Both the position numbers and the translations under genes were made by a program. Positions 1-8,279 of a stretch of DNA of 64,000 nucleotides are shown in pieces. The stretch is from NCBI GenBank assembly GCA_049366715.1, contig JBMNCQ010000054.1, forward strand, positions 193,473 to 257,472. Direction: 5' to 3'. The number at the start of each line of letters is the position of its first letter. Within the stretch, counting starts at the first letter, position 1. A model generated the notes under the pieces. The model was given only the letters and a program-made list of their open reading frames with translations, was not told the DNA's origin and searched no databases. Source of the stretch: JBMNCQ01 sp049366715 (lineage in GTDB: Bacteria > Bacillota > Peptococcia > Peptococcales > BICA1-8).

Positions 1-1
1 C

Positions 2-262
2 GGCGGAGAAGTGCAAAAATTCTTAGCAGGTATGGAAATGATTTACCGGCAGCTTCTGCAGATTTTAACCCAGTCGGGTTTAGAGCCTATTAAAGCTGTG
101 GGGGAGCTGTTCAATCCTGAAAAACATGAGGCAGTAATGCAGCTTGAGGACAGTTCAGTTCCTGATAACACGGTTATTGAGGAATTACGCTGCGGTTATA
201 TCTTTAAAGATAGAGTAGTTAGACCCAGCATGGTTAAAGTAGCGAAAAACGACGGCAAGTAG
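2..262 (+). CDS. grpE: GrpE nucleotide exchange factor, C-terminal part
   Basis: This is the 3' end of grpE, cut by the window edge and read in frame from base 2. GrpE is the cytoplasmic nucleotide exchange factor of DnaK. The visible residues form the C-terminal beta-wing domain, with the family pattern GELFNPEKHEAV, a GYIFKDRVVRPSMVKV strand near the end and a short charged tail. The N-terminal coiled coil lies outside the window. It sits 83 bp upstream of dnaK in the usual grpE-dnaK-dnaJ order, so hrcA is expected just upstream. Stop codon is TAG. Identification is firm because both motif and neighbour agree. Confidence 0.93.
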   Translation, partial: GGEVQKFLAGMEMIYRQLLQILTQSGLEPIKAVGELFNPEKHEAVMQLEDSSVPDNTVIEELRCGYIFKDRVVRPSMVKVAKNDGK

Positions 263-345
263 AAAATAGCTTAAGGGCTTAGTTTATAAAATATTTTACA
301 GCTATAAAATTTTATAAAAAATTTTATTTAGGAGGTAAACTTATC

Positions 346-2178
346 ATGGGTAAAGTTATCGGCATTGACTTAGGAACAACAAATTCCTGTGTAGCAGTAA
401 TGGAAGGTGGAGAATCTGTAGTTATACCTAATGCGGAAGGCAATAGAACCACACCATCGGTAGTAGGTTTTTCTAAAACCGGTGAACGTTTAGTCGGACA
501 GGTCGCCAAGCGTCAGGCCATCACCAATCCGGACAGAACAGTTATTTCTATCAAAAGACATATGGGTACTGATTATAAAGTGAAAATTGATGATAAATCT
601 TATACTCCTCAGGAAATATCCGCTATCATCCTGCAAAAGCTAAAAGCCGATGCAGAGAGCTATCTCGGCGAAAAAGTAACCCAGGCAGTTATTACGGTAC
701 CTGCATACTTTACCGATAGTCAACGGCAGGCGACAAAAGATGCCGGAAAAATAGCCGGCTTAGAGGTTTTGAGAATTATCAACGAACCAACTGCCGCAGC
801 TTTAGCATACGGTATAGATAAAGAGGAAGATCAAACCATTCTGGTTTATGACCTGGGTGGCGGAACATTTGACGTATCAATCCTGGAACTGGGGGACGGA
901 GTATTTGAGGTAAAGGCCACCAGCGGTAATAACCGTTTAGGCGGGGACGACTTCGATGAAAGAATCATGGATTGGATGGTTCAGGAGTTCAAAAAACAAA
1001 TCGGAGTAGATTTAGCAAAGGATAAGATGGCTATGCAGCGTTTAAAAGAAGCTGCTGAAAAAGCTAAACATGAACTATCTTCAGTTACCACAACTAATAT
1101 TAATCTGCCCTTTATTACGGCAACTGCTGAAGGTCCGCAGCATTTAGATTTAAATTTAAGCCGGGCCAAATTTGAAGAACTGATCGCAGACTTGATTGAA
1201 AAAACCATGGGACCGACCAGGCAGGCTTTGTCTGATGCAGGCCTCTCTCCCAAAGATATTGATAAAGTAATATTGGTAGGCGGTTCTACCAGAGTTCCTG
1301 CTGTTCAGGAAGGGATTAAAAAAATATTAGGCAAAGAACCCCATAAAGGTGTTAACCCTGATGAATGTGTCGCTATCGGGGCTGCTATTCAAGCGGGTGT
1401 TTTGGCCGGAGAAGTTAAAGATGTTTTACTATTGGATGTTACCCCGCTGTCCTTAGGTATTGAGACTTTAGGCGGTGTTTTTACCAAGCTGATTGAACGT
1501 AATACCACAATTCCTACTTCTAAGAGCCAGATTTTTTCAACTGCAGCTGATAATCAGACTTCGGTGGAAATCCATGTTTTACAAGGTGAGCGGGAAATGG
1601 CGTCATATAATAAGACTCTGGGACGTTTTCAATTAACAGGCATTCCTCCGGCTCCAAGAGGAGTTCCTCAGATCGAAGTAAAATTTGACATAGATGCGAA
1701 TGGTATTGTTAACGTATCTGCGAAGGATCTGGGTACAGGTAAAGAACAAAATATCACCATTCAATCTTCCAGCGGATTATCCGATACGGAAATTGAAAAA
1801 ATGGTTAAAGAGGCTGAGGCTAACGCTGATGCCGATAAGAAACATAAAGAAGAGGTTGAAACCAGAAATCAGGGTGATTCTTTAGTTTATCAAACTGAAA
1901 AAACTTTGCAAGAAGCCGGTGATAAAGTAGAGGCGGCAGAAAAAGAAGCTATCGAAAAAGCAAAAGATGAACTTAAAACTGCCTTGGAAAGCAATAATAC
2001 CGAAGAAATTAAGGCAAAATCTGAAAAGTTAACCGAGGTACTCTACAAACTTACTTCTAAAATGTATGAGCAGGCTAATCCTCAGGGACAGGATGCACCG
2101 GGTCCGGAGGCCGAAGAAAGTAAAAAAGATGATGTCGTAGATGCCGAATTTGAAGAAGTGGATGACGATAAGAAATAA
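346..2178 (+). CDS. dnaK: Molecular chaperone DnaK (Hsp70)
   Basis: A 610-residue ATP-dependent chaperone working with DnaJ and GrpE in protein folding. The actin-like ATPase domain spans about residues 1-355, with the phosphate-1 motif IGIDLGTTNS near the start, DLGGGTFDVS near 170 and ILVGGSTRVP near 308. The interdomain linker DVLLLDVTPLSLG follows, then the substrate-binding domain and a helical lid, ending in an acidic tail with the EFEEV-type motif. The segment after IKRHMG is short and lacks the insert of proteobacterial DnaKs, as in Gram-positive bacteria. The start ATG has GGAGG 9 nt upstream. No CIRCE element lies directly upstream, so any HrcA operator is probably ahead of hrcA-grpE outside the window. 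Confidence 0.99.
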   Translation: MGKVIGIDLGTTNSCVAVMEGGESVVIPNAEGNRTTPSVVGFSKTGERLVGQVAKRQAITNPDRTVISIKRHMGTDYKVKIDDKSYTPQEISAIILQKLKADAESYLGEKVTQAVITVPAYFTDSQRQATKDAGKIAGLEVLRIINEPTAAALAYGIDKEEDQTILVYDLGGGTFDVSILELGDGVFEVKATSGNNRLGGDDFDERIMDWMVQEFKKQIGVDLAKDKMAMQRLKEAAEKAKHELSSVTTTNINLPFITATAEGPQHLDLNLSRAKFEELIADLIEKTMGPTRQALSDAGLSPKDIDKVILVGGSTRVPAVQEGIKKILGKEPHKGVNPDECVAIGAAIQAGVLAGEVKDVLLLDVTPLSLGIETLGGVFTKLIERNTTIPTSKSQIFSTAADNQTSVEIHVLQGEREMASYNKTLGRFQLTGIPPAPRGVPQIEVKFDIDANGIVNVSAKDLGTGKEQNITIQSSSGLSDTEIEKMVKEAEANADADKKHKEEVETRNQGDSLVYQTEKTLQEAGDKVEAAEKEAIEKAKDELKTALESNNTEEIKAKSEKLTEVLYKLTSKMYEQANPQGQDAPGPEAEESKKDDVVDAEFEEVDDDKK

Positions 2179-2216
2179 ATTTAGTGGCCGGTTGCTGATT
2201 TATAACCTTTAAAAAG

Positions 2217-2248
2217 AAAATTGGCAGGGGAAAACCCTGTCCAATTTT
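2217..2248 (+). terminator. Hairpin between dnaK and dnaJ
   Basis: An AAAATTGG-CAGGG arm pairs with CCCTG-TCCAATTTT around a GAAAA loop. The T-rich right arm and downstream TTTCC make it a plausible partial terminator or RNA-processing hairpin, which would lower dnaJ relative to dnaK. It is followed by 7-nt periodic repeats (2269-2303). Confidence 0.6.
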
Positions 2249-2268
2249 CCTGTTTGTACCATATTTTT

Positions 2269-2303
2269 AATGACTATGAATGATCAACTATGAACCATTA
2301 ACT
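2269..2303. repeat. Degenerate 7-nt tandem repeats, dnaK-dnaJ gap
   Basis: The bases can be cut into five consecutive 7-mers: AATGACT, ATGAATG, ATCAACT, ATGAACC, ATTAACT. The same kind of seven-base periodicity occurs in several other gaps of this window (4507, 6866, 43563, 47062, 61418, 63869, 63951). The units are imperfect here, so taken alone this array would be weak. Confidence 0.45.
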
Positions 2304-2325
2304 TAGAGAATGGAGGTGAACCGGG

Positions 2326-3471
2326 ATGGCTAATAAGCGTGACTATTATGAGGTGTTAGGGGTAAGTAAAGAGGCCGGTGAGGCTGAGATCAAAAAGGCT
2401 TATCGGAAGCTAGCCCGGCAGTATCACCCTGATGTAAATCCAGGAGATAAAGAGGCGGAAGCGAAGTTTAAAGAAGCGAAAGAAGCTTATGAAGTTTTGT
2501 CAAATCCGGAAACGAAAGCCCGTTATGATCAATTCGGGCATGCCGGTTTTGAGCAAAACGGCTTTGGCGGATATGGTGCTCAGGATTTCGGCGGTTTCGG
2601 TGATATTTTCGATATGTTTTTCGGCGGGGGTTTTGGAGGCGGCCAAACCCGCAAAGGGCCTAGAAAAGGTTCTGATTTAAGATATGATCTTACCATTGAA
2701 TTTGAAGAGGCAACCTTTGGAGCTGAAAAGACCATCACGATTCCCCGCTGGGAATCGTGCGCAGAGTGTCAGGGCACGGGGGCCAGGAAAGGTTCTCATC
2801 CGGAGACATGCCCCAGATGTAAAGGTACCGGGCAGGTAGCCCATACCCAAAGAACACCTTTGGGTCATTTCCAAACGATCCGGACTTGCCCGGAGTGTGA
2901 AGGGGAAGGTAAAGTCATTAAAAACCCTTGTCCGCACTGCAAAGGGAAGGGTAAGGTTAGAAAGAATAAGAAGGTCCAAATTAAAATCCCGGCGGGAGTT
3001 GATACCGGCTCACGTTTACGTATGGCCGGTGAGGGTGAAGCAGGTGAATTAGGCGGACCTCCGGGAGATTTATATATTTTCATTACGGTCAAACCCCACA
3101 AGTATTTTATGAGACATGAAGACGATATTTACTATGAACTTCCGATTAATTTTATGCAGGCTGCGCTGGGAGATGAAATCGAAATACCCACTATAGAGGG
3201 AAAAGTTAAGTTTAAGGTTCCCGAAGGAGTTCAAACAGATACTGTTTTCCGCCTCAAAGGCAAGGGAATCAAAAACGTGCAGGGTTATGGAAAAGGTGAT
3301 ATGCATGTTAAAGTCAAAGTTGTTACACCGCAGAACCTGACCAGAGAGCAAAAAGAATTATTAAATAAATTTGGTACAACTTTGGGCGAAGAACAGCATA
3401 AGGTCGAGACCAGTGAAGAGGCGGCCAAGGAAAAAAGTTTTTTTGAGCGGGTAAAAGATGCCTTTAAATAG
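2326..3471 (+). CDS. dnaJ: Chaperone DnaJ (Hsp40, type I)
   Basis: A 381-residue co-chaperone that stimulates the DnaK ATPase and delivers substrates. The J domain covers residues 1-70 with the HPD motif (YHPDVNPGD). A Gly/Phe-rich linker follows (about 75-115). The zinc-binding region near 145-205 has all four CxxCxGxG repeats: CAECQGTG, CPRCKGTG, CPECEGEG and CPHCKGKG. The C-terminal substrate-binding domains follow. Length and domain order are those of a full type I DnaJ. Start ATG has GGAGGTGA 6 nt upstream. The stop is TAG, and prmA begins 22 nt later, so the two are probably co-transcribed. Confidence 0.99.
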   Translation: MANKRDYYEVLGVSKEAGEAEIKKAYRKLARQYHPDVNPGDKEAEAKFKEAKEAYEVLSNPETKARYDQFGHAGFEQNGFGGYGAQDFGGFGDIFDMFFGGGFGGGQTRKGPRKGSDLRYDLTIEFEEATFGAEKTITIPRWESCAECQGTGARKGSHPETCPRCKGTGQVAHTQRTPLGHFQTIRTCPECEGEGKVIKNPCPHCKGKGKVRKNKKVQIKIPAGVDTGSRLRMAGEGEAGELGGPPGDLYIFITVKPHKYFMRHEDDIYYELPINFMQAALGDEIEIPTIEGKVKFKVPEGVQTDTVFRLKGKGIKNVQGYGKGDMHVKVKVVTPQNLTREQKELLNKFGTTLGEEQHKVETSEEAAKEKSFFERVKDAFK

Positions 3472-3492
3472 AGGCTAAGGAGATATAAAGTT

Positions 3493-4434
3493 ATGAATTG
3501 GTTAGAGGTAAAGATAAAGACTGAACAGGAGGCTGTTGAAGGTATCGCCAATATTTTTCATGAGTTGGGAGCTGGGGGTGTCGTAATCGAAGACCCCCAG
3601 CTAATTGCTATGTACGCCCGGCGGGGAGAATGGGATGATCATGAATTTTCTGAAGAAATATTAAATCAAGAAGCGGTTCTTGTTAAAGGATATTTACCTA
3701 TGGACGATTTTTTGATTACGAAGATAGAAGAACTTAAACAAGAGCTGTCATATCTCCAAATTCGCCTGAATAATATCCCCATAGAGTTTAATGTTTCCGA
3801 AGTTCAGGAAGAAGACTGGGCCAATTCCTGGAAAGCTTATTTTAAACCGGAAAAAATCGGAGAAAAAACAGTCATTAAACCGTCCTGGGAAGATTATACT
3901 GCCCGGGAGGGAGAAATAATAATTGAACTGGACCCGGGAATGGCTTTTGGTACCGGAAATCATGCTACTACAGCTTTATGCATCAAAATGCTGGAGAAAT
4001 ACCTTAAAAGGGATATGGATGTATTTGATGTTGGCACCGGCAGCGGAATACTGAGTATTGTAGCGGCTAAGCTGGGGGCTAAATCCGTTCAAGCTTTAGA
4101 TTATGATACCGTTGCCGTTGAAGCAGCCGCAAGTAATGTTCTGATGAATAAACATAGTGAAATTATCACGGTGACCCGCAGTGATTTACTGGATCATGCC
4201 TTCGGCAAGGCCGATCTGATCGTAGCGAATATCGTTGCGGATATTATACTCAGATTGATTCCTGCGGTGCCTGAGAAAATATCCGAACAAGGGATTTTTA
4301 TTACTTCGGGAATAATAGATGAGCGTAAAGATGACGTACTTAAAGTACTTAAACAGCACAATTTTGACATAATCGAAGTAGGAGAAGAAAACGGCTGGGT
4401 AGCTATTGCAGCCAGCCCCAAAGTGAGGGAGTAA
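3493..4434 (+). CDS. prmA: Ribosomal protein L11 methyltransferase PrmA
   Basis: A 313-residue SAM-dependent methyltransferase that methylates ribosomal protein L11 in the cytoplasm. The N-terminal L11-recognition domain spans about 1-110. The catalytic domain carries DPGMAFGTGNHATT before the SAM motif VFDVGTGSGILS (about residue 176) and the post-I motif DLIVANIVAD. Placement directly after dnaJ is the standard Bacillota order (yqeT). The start ATG has AGGAGATA upstream. Nothing is missing. Confidence 0.97.
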   Translation: MNWLEVKIKTEQEAVEGIANIFHELGAGGVVIEDPQLIAMYARRGEWDDHEFSEEILNQEAVLVKGYLPMDDFLITKIEELKQELSYLQIRLNNIPIEFNVSEVQEEDWANSWKAYFKPEKIGEKTVIKPSWEDYTAREGEIIIELDPGMAFGTGNHATTALCIKMLEKYLKRDMDVFDVGTGSGILSIVAAKLGAKSVQALDYDTVAVEAAASNVLMNKHSEIITVTRSDLLDHAFGKADLIVANIVADIILRLIPAVPEKISEQGIFITSGIIDERKDDVLKVLKQHNFDIIEVGEENGWVAIAASPKVRE

Positions 4435-4506
4435 TTAAAAGGTAGAGGTAAGGGTGACTATCTATGGTGTGATAGTACCTGGAACAGATATCCAAGAAAC
4501 TGTGCT

Positions 4507-4548
4507 CTCTGTTTTCTGTACTCTGTACTCTGTACTCTGTCCTCTGTC
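4507..4548. repeat. 7-nt tandem repeat array (CTCTGTA/C/T), prmA-rsmE gap
   Basis: Six consecutive 7-mers: CTCTGTT, TTCTGTA, CTCTGTA, CTCTGTA, CTCTGTC, CTCTGTC. The strand-complement of the same unit (AGAACAG) forms the array at 63951-64000. Downstream, 4560-4626 continues with looser 7-nt periodicity (TACCAGT, CACCAGT, AACTAAT, TACCAAT). There is no coding potential in this 225-bp gap. Confidence 0.8.
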
Positions 4549-4659
4549 TTAAAATAATTGAACAAGCAGTACTATAAACTATGATCTATGTTCCGGCTTA
4601 CCAGTCACCAGTAACTAATTACCAATCACTTGCCCCATAAATTCACAGGAGAGTTAAAC

Positions 4660-5400
4660 ATGCGGCGTTTTTTTGTGTCACCGGAGGAAATTAAGGACAA
4701 TAAAATATATCTGCAAGGTACCGACGCCCGTCATCTTTCCCAGGTGTTAAGGATCAAAGCCGGGGAAAAAATCATTGCCATCGACGGGACAGGCTCAGAA
4801 TATCAGGTGCAGCTGACCATGATTTCCGATAGCCTGGCCGAGGGGATCATTACAGGTGTAACTTCATCTGCCCGGGATGCCGGGATAGATGTCACCCTTG
4901 TTCAGGGTATTCCCAAGGGCGATAAAATGGAGTTAATCATCCAAAAATGTACTGAACTGGGCGTTAAGAGAATCGTGCCTGTGGTAACGGAGAGAACAAT
5001 AGTAAAGCTGGATGAGGGCAAAAAGGAAAAACGCCGGGACAGATGGCAGAAAATTGCCCGGGAAGCCAGCAAGCAATGTAAAAGGGGCACCGTACCGGAA
5101 ATTACGGCGATTTGCACTTGGGAAGAGTATTTAGGTTTCCTTGATCGTTCCGAAGAAGTTCTGGTTTTATGGGAAGATGAGGCTGCAATAGGTCTGAAGG
5201 GATACTTGACTGAAAAATTAAAACCGGACGCAATTACATTAATTATCGGTCCTGAAGGCGGACTATCTTTAGATGAAGTAAATAAGCTGGCTGGAAGAGG
5301 AGCGCAGACTGTTTCCCTTGGCCCGAGAATTTTGCGGACAGAGACGGCAGGATTTGCGGCATTGATTATGGTTTTATATGAATTCGGTGATTTGGGGTGA
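4660..5400 (+). CDS. rsmE: 16S rRNA m3U1498 methyltransferase RsmE
   Basis: A 246-residue SPOUT-class methyltransferase that modifies U1498 of 16S rRNA. An N-terminal PUA-like domain (MRRFFVSPEE, then a DARHLSQVLRI strand) precedes the trefoil-knot domain, which shows IIGPEGGLSLDEV and the SAM-binding LGPRILRTETA motif near the C-terminus. An upstream in-frame start at 4630 exists, but the ATG at 4660 has AGGAG 8 nt upstream and matches the family start MRRFF. The gene overlaps mtaB by 4 nt (GTGA), which indicates translational coupling. Confidence 0.97.
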   Translation: MRRFFVSPEEIKDNKIYLQGTDARHLSQVLRIKAGEKIIAIDGTGSEYQVQLTMISDSLAEGIITGVTSSARDAGIDVTLVQGIPKGDKMELIIQKCTELGVKRIVPVVTERTIVKLDEGKKEKRRDRWQKIAREASKQCKRGTVPEITAICTWEEYLGFLDRSEEVLVLWEDEAAIGLKGYLTEKLKPDAITLIIGPEGGLSLDEVNKLAGRGAQTVSLGPRILRTETAGFAALIMVLYEFGDLG

Positions 5401-6719
5401 TAATTTTGGCAGGTCCCACGGTTGCCTTCTATACCCTAGGGTGTAAAGTAAACCAAAATGAAACGGAAGCATTGGCCGCGTTATTTAAGGAACATGCATA
5501 TGAAGTTGTTGATTTCACTGCACAAGCAGATATATATCTTATAAATACCTGTACGGTAACCCATTTAGGGGATCGTAAATCCCGGCAGATCATACGCCGG
5601 GCAATCAATACGAATCCTGAAGCCCTCGTTGTTGTAACCGGCTGTTATGCTCAGACATCGCCCGGGGAAATAGAAAAGATTCCGGGGGTTGATCTAATTA
5701 TCGGTACCAGTGACCGGGCGAGGATTGTGGAGTTGATTGAGGACTGTCAAAAGGGGCCGGAGCCTGCGACTTATGTCGGGAATATCCTAAAAGCCAAAGA
5801 TTTCGAAGAACTGCCTGCCGACAGGCTGATTAACAGGACCCGGGCTTATCTAAAGGTTCAGGAAGGTTGTGAGCAGTTTTGCACCTATTGTATTATTCCC
5901 TATGCCCGCGGTCCTTCCCGCAGCCGTAGTGTGGAAAATACTTTGCAGGAAGCAAATAAATTAGTCGCGGCAGGTTTTAAAGAGATTATTCTGACAGGAA
6001 TTCATTTAGGAGCTTATGGCAGGGATTTAGCGGGCGATGTTGATTTGGTATATCTCTGCCGGGAAATCCTGACGCAAACCGGCATTGAACGCTTAAGATT
6101 AAGCTCCATTGAGCCTACGGAAATTCATGATGAACTTATCTTACTGATTAAAGAAAATTCCCGTCTCTGCCGTCACCTGCACATTCCCTTGCAAAACGGT
6201 GACGATGAAATACTAAAAAAAATGCGGAGACCTTATACAACCGAGGATTATCGCCAAATCATCAGTAAAATACGCGGAATGATACCGGAGATCGGCATTA
6301 CTTCCGATATCATGGTTGGATTTCCCGGTGAGACGGATGTCAATTTCCGGAATAGCCTGGGATTTGTGAAAGACATATCCTTTAGCGGCCTGCATGTCTT
6401 CAAATATTCACCGCGGAAGGGTACACCCGCCAGTAAATTTACCGAGCAGGTTTCTTCTCCGGTGAAGGAACAGAGAAGTAAGGCCATGATTCAAGCCGGT
6501 GCAGACGGGTTAAAGCAATTTGCCGGCAGATACCTCGGCAAAACCCGCAAAGTATTGATTGAAACTTCCTGGCCGGAAGGAGGCTGGGAAGGGCATACGG
6601 ATAATTATCTGCGGGTGGTTTTTACAGGGAATGCGCAAAAAGGAGAAATTGTTCCGGTAAGGTTAAAGCAGTTCAAAAAAAATTATGTGCGGGGAATATT
6701 AGATGAAAGAAGGAACTAA
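5397..6719 (+). CDS. mtaB: tRNA t6A37 methylthiotransferase MtaB
   Basis: A 440-residue radical-SAM enzyme that converts t6A to ms2t6A at position 37 of tRNAs reading ANN codons. The N-terminal UPF0004 domain has its three cluster cysteines (TLGCKVNQNE, NTCTVT, GCYAQ). The radical-SAM motif CxxxCxxC is in GCEQFCTYCIIPYARG near residue 157. A C-terminal TRAM domain (about 375-440) should bind tRNA. GTG at 5397 overlaps the rsmE stop; TTG at 5406 is an alternative start. All three clustering motifs are intact. Confidence 0.97.
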   Translation: MIILAGPTVAFYTLGCKVNQNETEALAALFKEHAYEVVDFTAQADIYLINTCTVTHLGDRKSRQIIRRAINTNPEALVVVTGCYAQTSPGEIEKIPGVDLIIGTSDRARIVELIEDCQKGPEPATYVGNILKAKDFEELPADRLINRTRAYLKVQEGCEQFCTYCIIPYARGPSRSRSVENTLQEANKLVAAGFKEIILTGIHLGAYGRDLAGDVDLVYLCREILTQTGIERLRLSSIEPTEIHDELILLIKENSRLCRHLHIPLQNGDDEILKKMRRPYTTEDYRQIISKIRGMIPEIGITSDIMVGFPGETDVNFRNSLGFVKDISFSGLHVFKYSPRKGTPASKFTEQVSSPVKEQRSKAMIQAGADGLKQFAGRYLGKTRKVLIETSWPEGGWEGHTDNYLRVVFTGNAQKGEIVPVRLKQFKKNYVRGILDERRN

Positions 6720-6865
6720 AACTTCTGTGTAGAAGTTTATCAGGGATAGAAATAACATTTCGTTATTCTCCAAGAGTATATTAATAATAGGTGAATGTGT
6801 TAAAAACTTGCATTTTATACCATAAGCCTACACACCGACAAAAATTTCAGCCCAAAAGATTACTT

Positions 6866-6893
6866 ACAACTAGGAATTAGCCACTAGTAACCA
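6866..6893. repeat. Degenerate 7-nt repeats upstream of hinT
   Basis: Four 7-mers (ACAACTA, GGAATTA, GCCACTA, GTAACCA) end just before the hinT ribosome binding site. They resemble the array at 4588-4626 in style and composition. Confidence 0.4.
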
Positions 6894-6909
6894 ATGGGGA
6901 GGTGAAAGT

Positions 6910-7254
6910 ATGAGTGAATGCATATTTTGTAAAATTGTCAATAAGGAAATACCTACTCAGATTGTTTATGAAGACGATACAGTAATAGCCTTTAATGACA
7001 TAGCTCCCCAAGCGCCGGTGCATGTGCTGGTGATTCCTAAGAAACATGTAGCTGATATCACTTCTTTAGAAGAAACAGAGTTACCTTTGCTTGCCCATAT
7101 TTTTAAAATACTTAGACAGATCGCTAAAGAAAAGGGTATTGAGGATGAAGGCTATAGAATAGTAAACAACTGTAAAGACTACGGCGGCCAAACAGTGGGA
7201 CATCTTCATTTCCATTTATTAGGCGGCCGGCAGATGCAGTGGCCTCCAGGTTAA
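6910..7254 (+). CDS. hinT: HIT-family purine nucleoside phosphoramidase (HinT-like)
   Basis: A 114-residue histidine-triad hydrolase that cleaves nucleoside 5'-phosphoramidates and aminoacyl-AMP. The histidine triad HLHFHLLGG lies at the C-terminus, followed by the short RQMQWPPG tail typical of the Hint branch. The N-terminus begins with CIFCKIVNKEIP, a frequent zinc-associated pair of cysteines in bacterial Hint proteins. Strong GGGGAGGTGA precedes the ATG. The gene lies between mtaB and rpsU, a common place for it in Clostridia. Confidence 0.96.
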   Translation: MSECIFCKIVNKEIPTQIVYEDDTVIAFNDIAPQAPVHVLVIPKKHVADITSLEETELPLLAHIFKILRQIAKEKGIEDEGYRIVNNCKDYGGQTVGHLHFHLLGGRQMQWPPG

Positions 7255-7379
7255 TGCTTGATTATGGGTGGATCTTTTAGTATAATAAGCTATGTGTAAT
7301 TTTTTAAATTCCCTAGTTAAGCTAATCCCATTTAAATTTGTTTTTTTAGTCAGGGTTAGTAGTGGAGGGAGGGATATTA

Positions 7380-7562
7380 GTGAGCGAGGTATATGTTGGT
7401 AAAAATGAAACTCTTGATAGTGCACTTCGTAGATTTAAAAGGTCATGCCAAAAATCCGGTGTGTTATCAGAGTGCCGTAAGCGTGAGCACTACGAAAAGC
7501 CTAGTGTTAAACGCAAGAAAAAATCTGAAGCGGCCAGAAAGAATAAGAGAAAATTTGGCTAA
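7380..7562 (+). CDS. rpsU: 30S ribosomal protein bS21
   Basis: A 60-residue ribosomal protein of the 30S head. It has the typical start SEVYVGKNETLDSALRRFKRSCQKSG, a central KREHYEKPS segment and a Lys/Arg-rich tail ending KNKRKFG. The GTG at 7380 is preferred over an in-frame start at 7362 because GGAGGGAGGG lies 6 nt upstream and the protein then starts at the family position. It is followed 12 nt later by yqeY, as in most Bacillota. Confidence 0.97.
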   Translation: MSEVYVGKNETLDSALRRFKRSCQKSGVLSECRKREHYEKPSVKRKKKSEAARKNKRKFG

Positions 7563-7574
7563 GGGGGAATTTTG

Positions 7575-8024
7575 ATGTCCCTTAATCAGCGGCTGCTTGA
7601 TGACATGAAGGGTGCCATGAAAGAACGGGAAGCAGGGAAGCTTAAACTTTCCGTGATCCGTATGGTGAGGGCCGCAATTAAAAATGTAGAAATTAATTCT
7701 CGAAAGGAATTAAATGATGAGGAAATAATTGAAGTAATAGCCCGGGAAGTCAAGCAGAGACGTGATAGTATTCCGGAATATGAAAAAGCGAACCGTCAGG
7801 ATATTGTGGAAAGCTTGCAGGCAGAGATAAATATATTATTAGATTATCTTCCCCGGCAGCTAACCGAAGATGACATTAGGGCATTAGTCCGGAATGTGAT
7901 TGAGGAAGTAGGAGCTGCTTCCTCTCGAGATATAGGTAAGGTTATGGGTAAATTGATGCCGCAGGTTAAAGGTAAAGCAGACGGCAAATTAGTAAATCAA
8001 GTTGTAAATAGTATGCTAAAATAA
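7575..8024 (+). CDS. yqeY: YqeY/GatB-related protein
   Basis: A 149-residue cytoplasmic protein of the YqeY family, related to the C-terminal tRNA-binding domain of GatB. The family pattern is clear: LLDDMKGAMKEREAGKLKLSVIRMVRAAIKN at the start, REVKQRRDSIPEYEKANR in the middle, YLPRQLTEDDI, and GKVMGKLMPQVKGKADGKLVNQVV at the end. Its exact role is not established; an aid to tRNA amidation or quality control is only inferred from the GatB similarity. TTG at 7572 immediately precedes the ATG. A perfect terminator follows. Confidence 0.95.
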   Translation: MSLNQRLLDDMKGAMKEREAGKLKLSVIRMVRAAIKNVEINSRKELNDEEIIEVIAREVKQRRDSIPEYEKANRQDIVESLQAEINILLDYLPRQLTEDDIRALVRNVIEEVGAASSRDIGKVMGKLMPQVKGKADGKLVNQVVNSMLK

Positions 8025-8029
8025 TTACT

Positions 8030-8055
8030 GAAGGCAGCCTCTCGAGGCTGCCTTC
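8030..8055 (+). terminator. Rho-independent terminator after yqeY
   Basis: Perfect 12-bp inverted repeat GAAGGCAGCCTC / GAGGCTGCCTTC with a TC loop, six bases after the yqeY stop and followed by TTAAAT. The T-tract is short. It marks the end of the conserved chaperone/translation block and the left edge of the accessory region. Confidence 0.8.
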
Positions 8056-8223
8056 TTAAATAGGTCATAAGCCGGCTGCTATATTCTTTTCTTATCGGGA
8101 ATTGGAATATAACATTTGTTCCTACTACAGGGAAAGGCTTTGAAGAGATCTGGTTAGTTAAGAGGCTGTATGATTTTGTAGCTCTGTAGAGTTGCAACCC
8201 GTTAGCAGGACTTTTCAGAATTA

Positions 8224-8253
8224 TTAGAAAAAGGTAAAGTTATATGGTATAAT
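8224..8253 (+). promoter_or_regulatory. Possible sigma-A promoter of acoR
   Basis: A consensus TATAAT at 8248-8253 has a weak -35 (TTAGAA, 8224-8229) 18 nt upstream. It lies 27 bp before the GTG start of the activator gene, with GGGGGTG as ribosome binding site between them. Confidence 0.5.
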
Positions 8254-8279
8254 TTACTAAGATGCGGGGGTGATTTGAC

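Noticed and set aside
4560..4626. Promoter or structured RNA upstream of rsmE
   Set aside because: The sequence looks ordered because of 7-nt periodicity; I cannot identify -35/-10 boxes or a conserved RNA.
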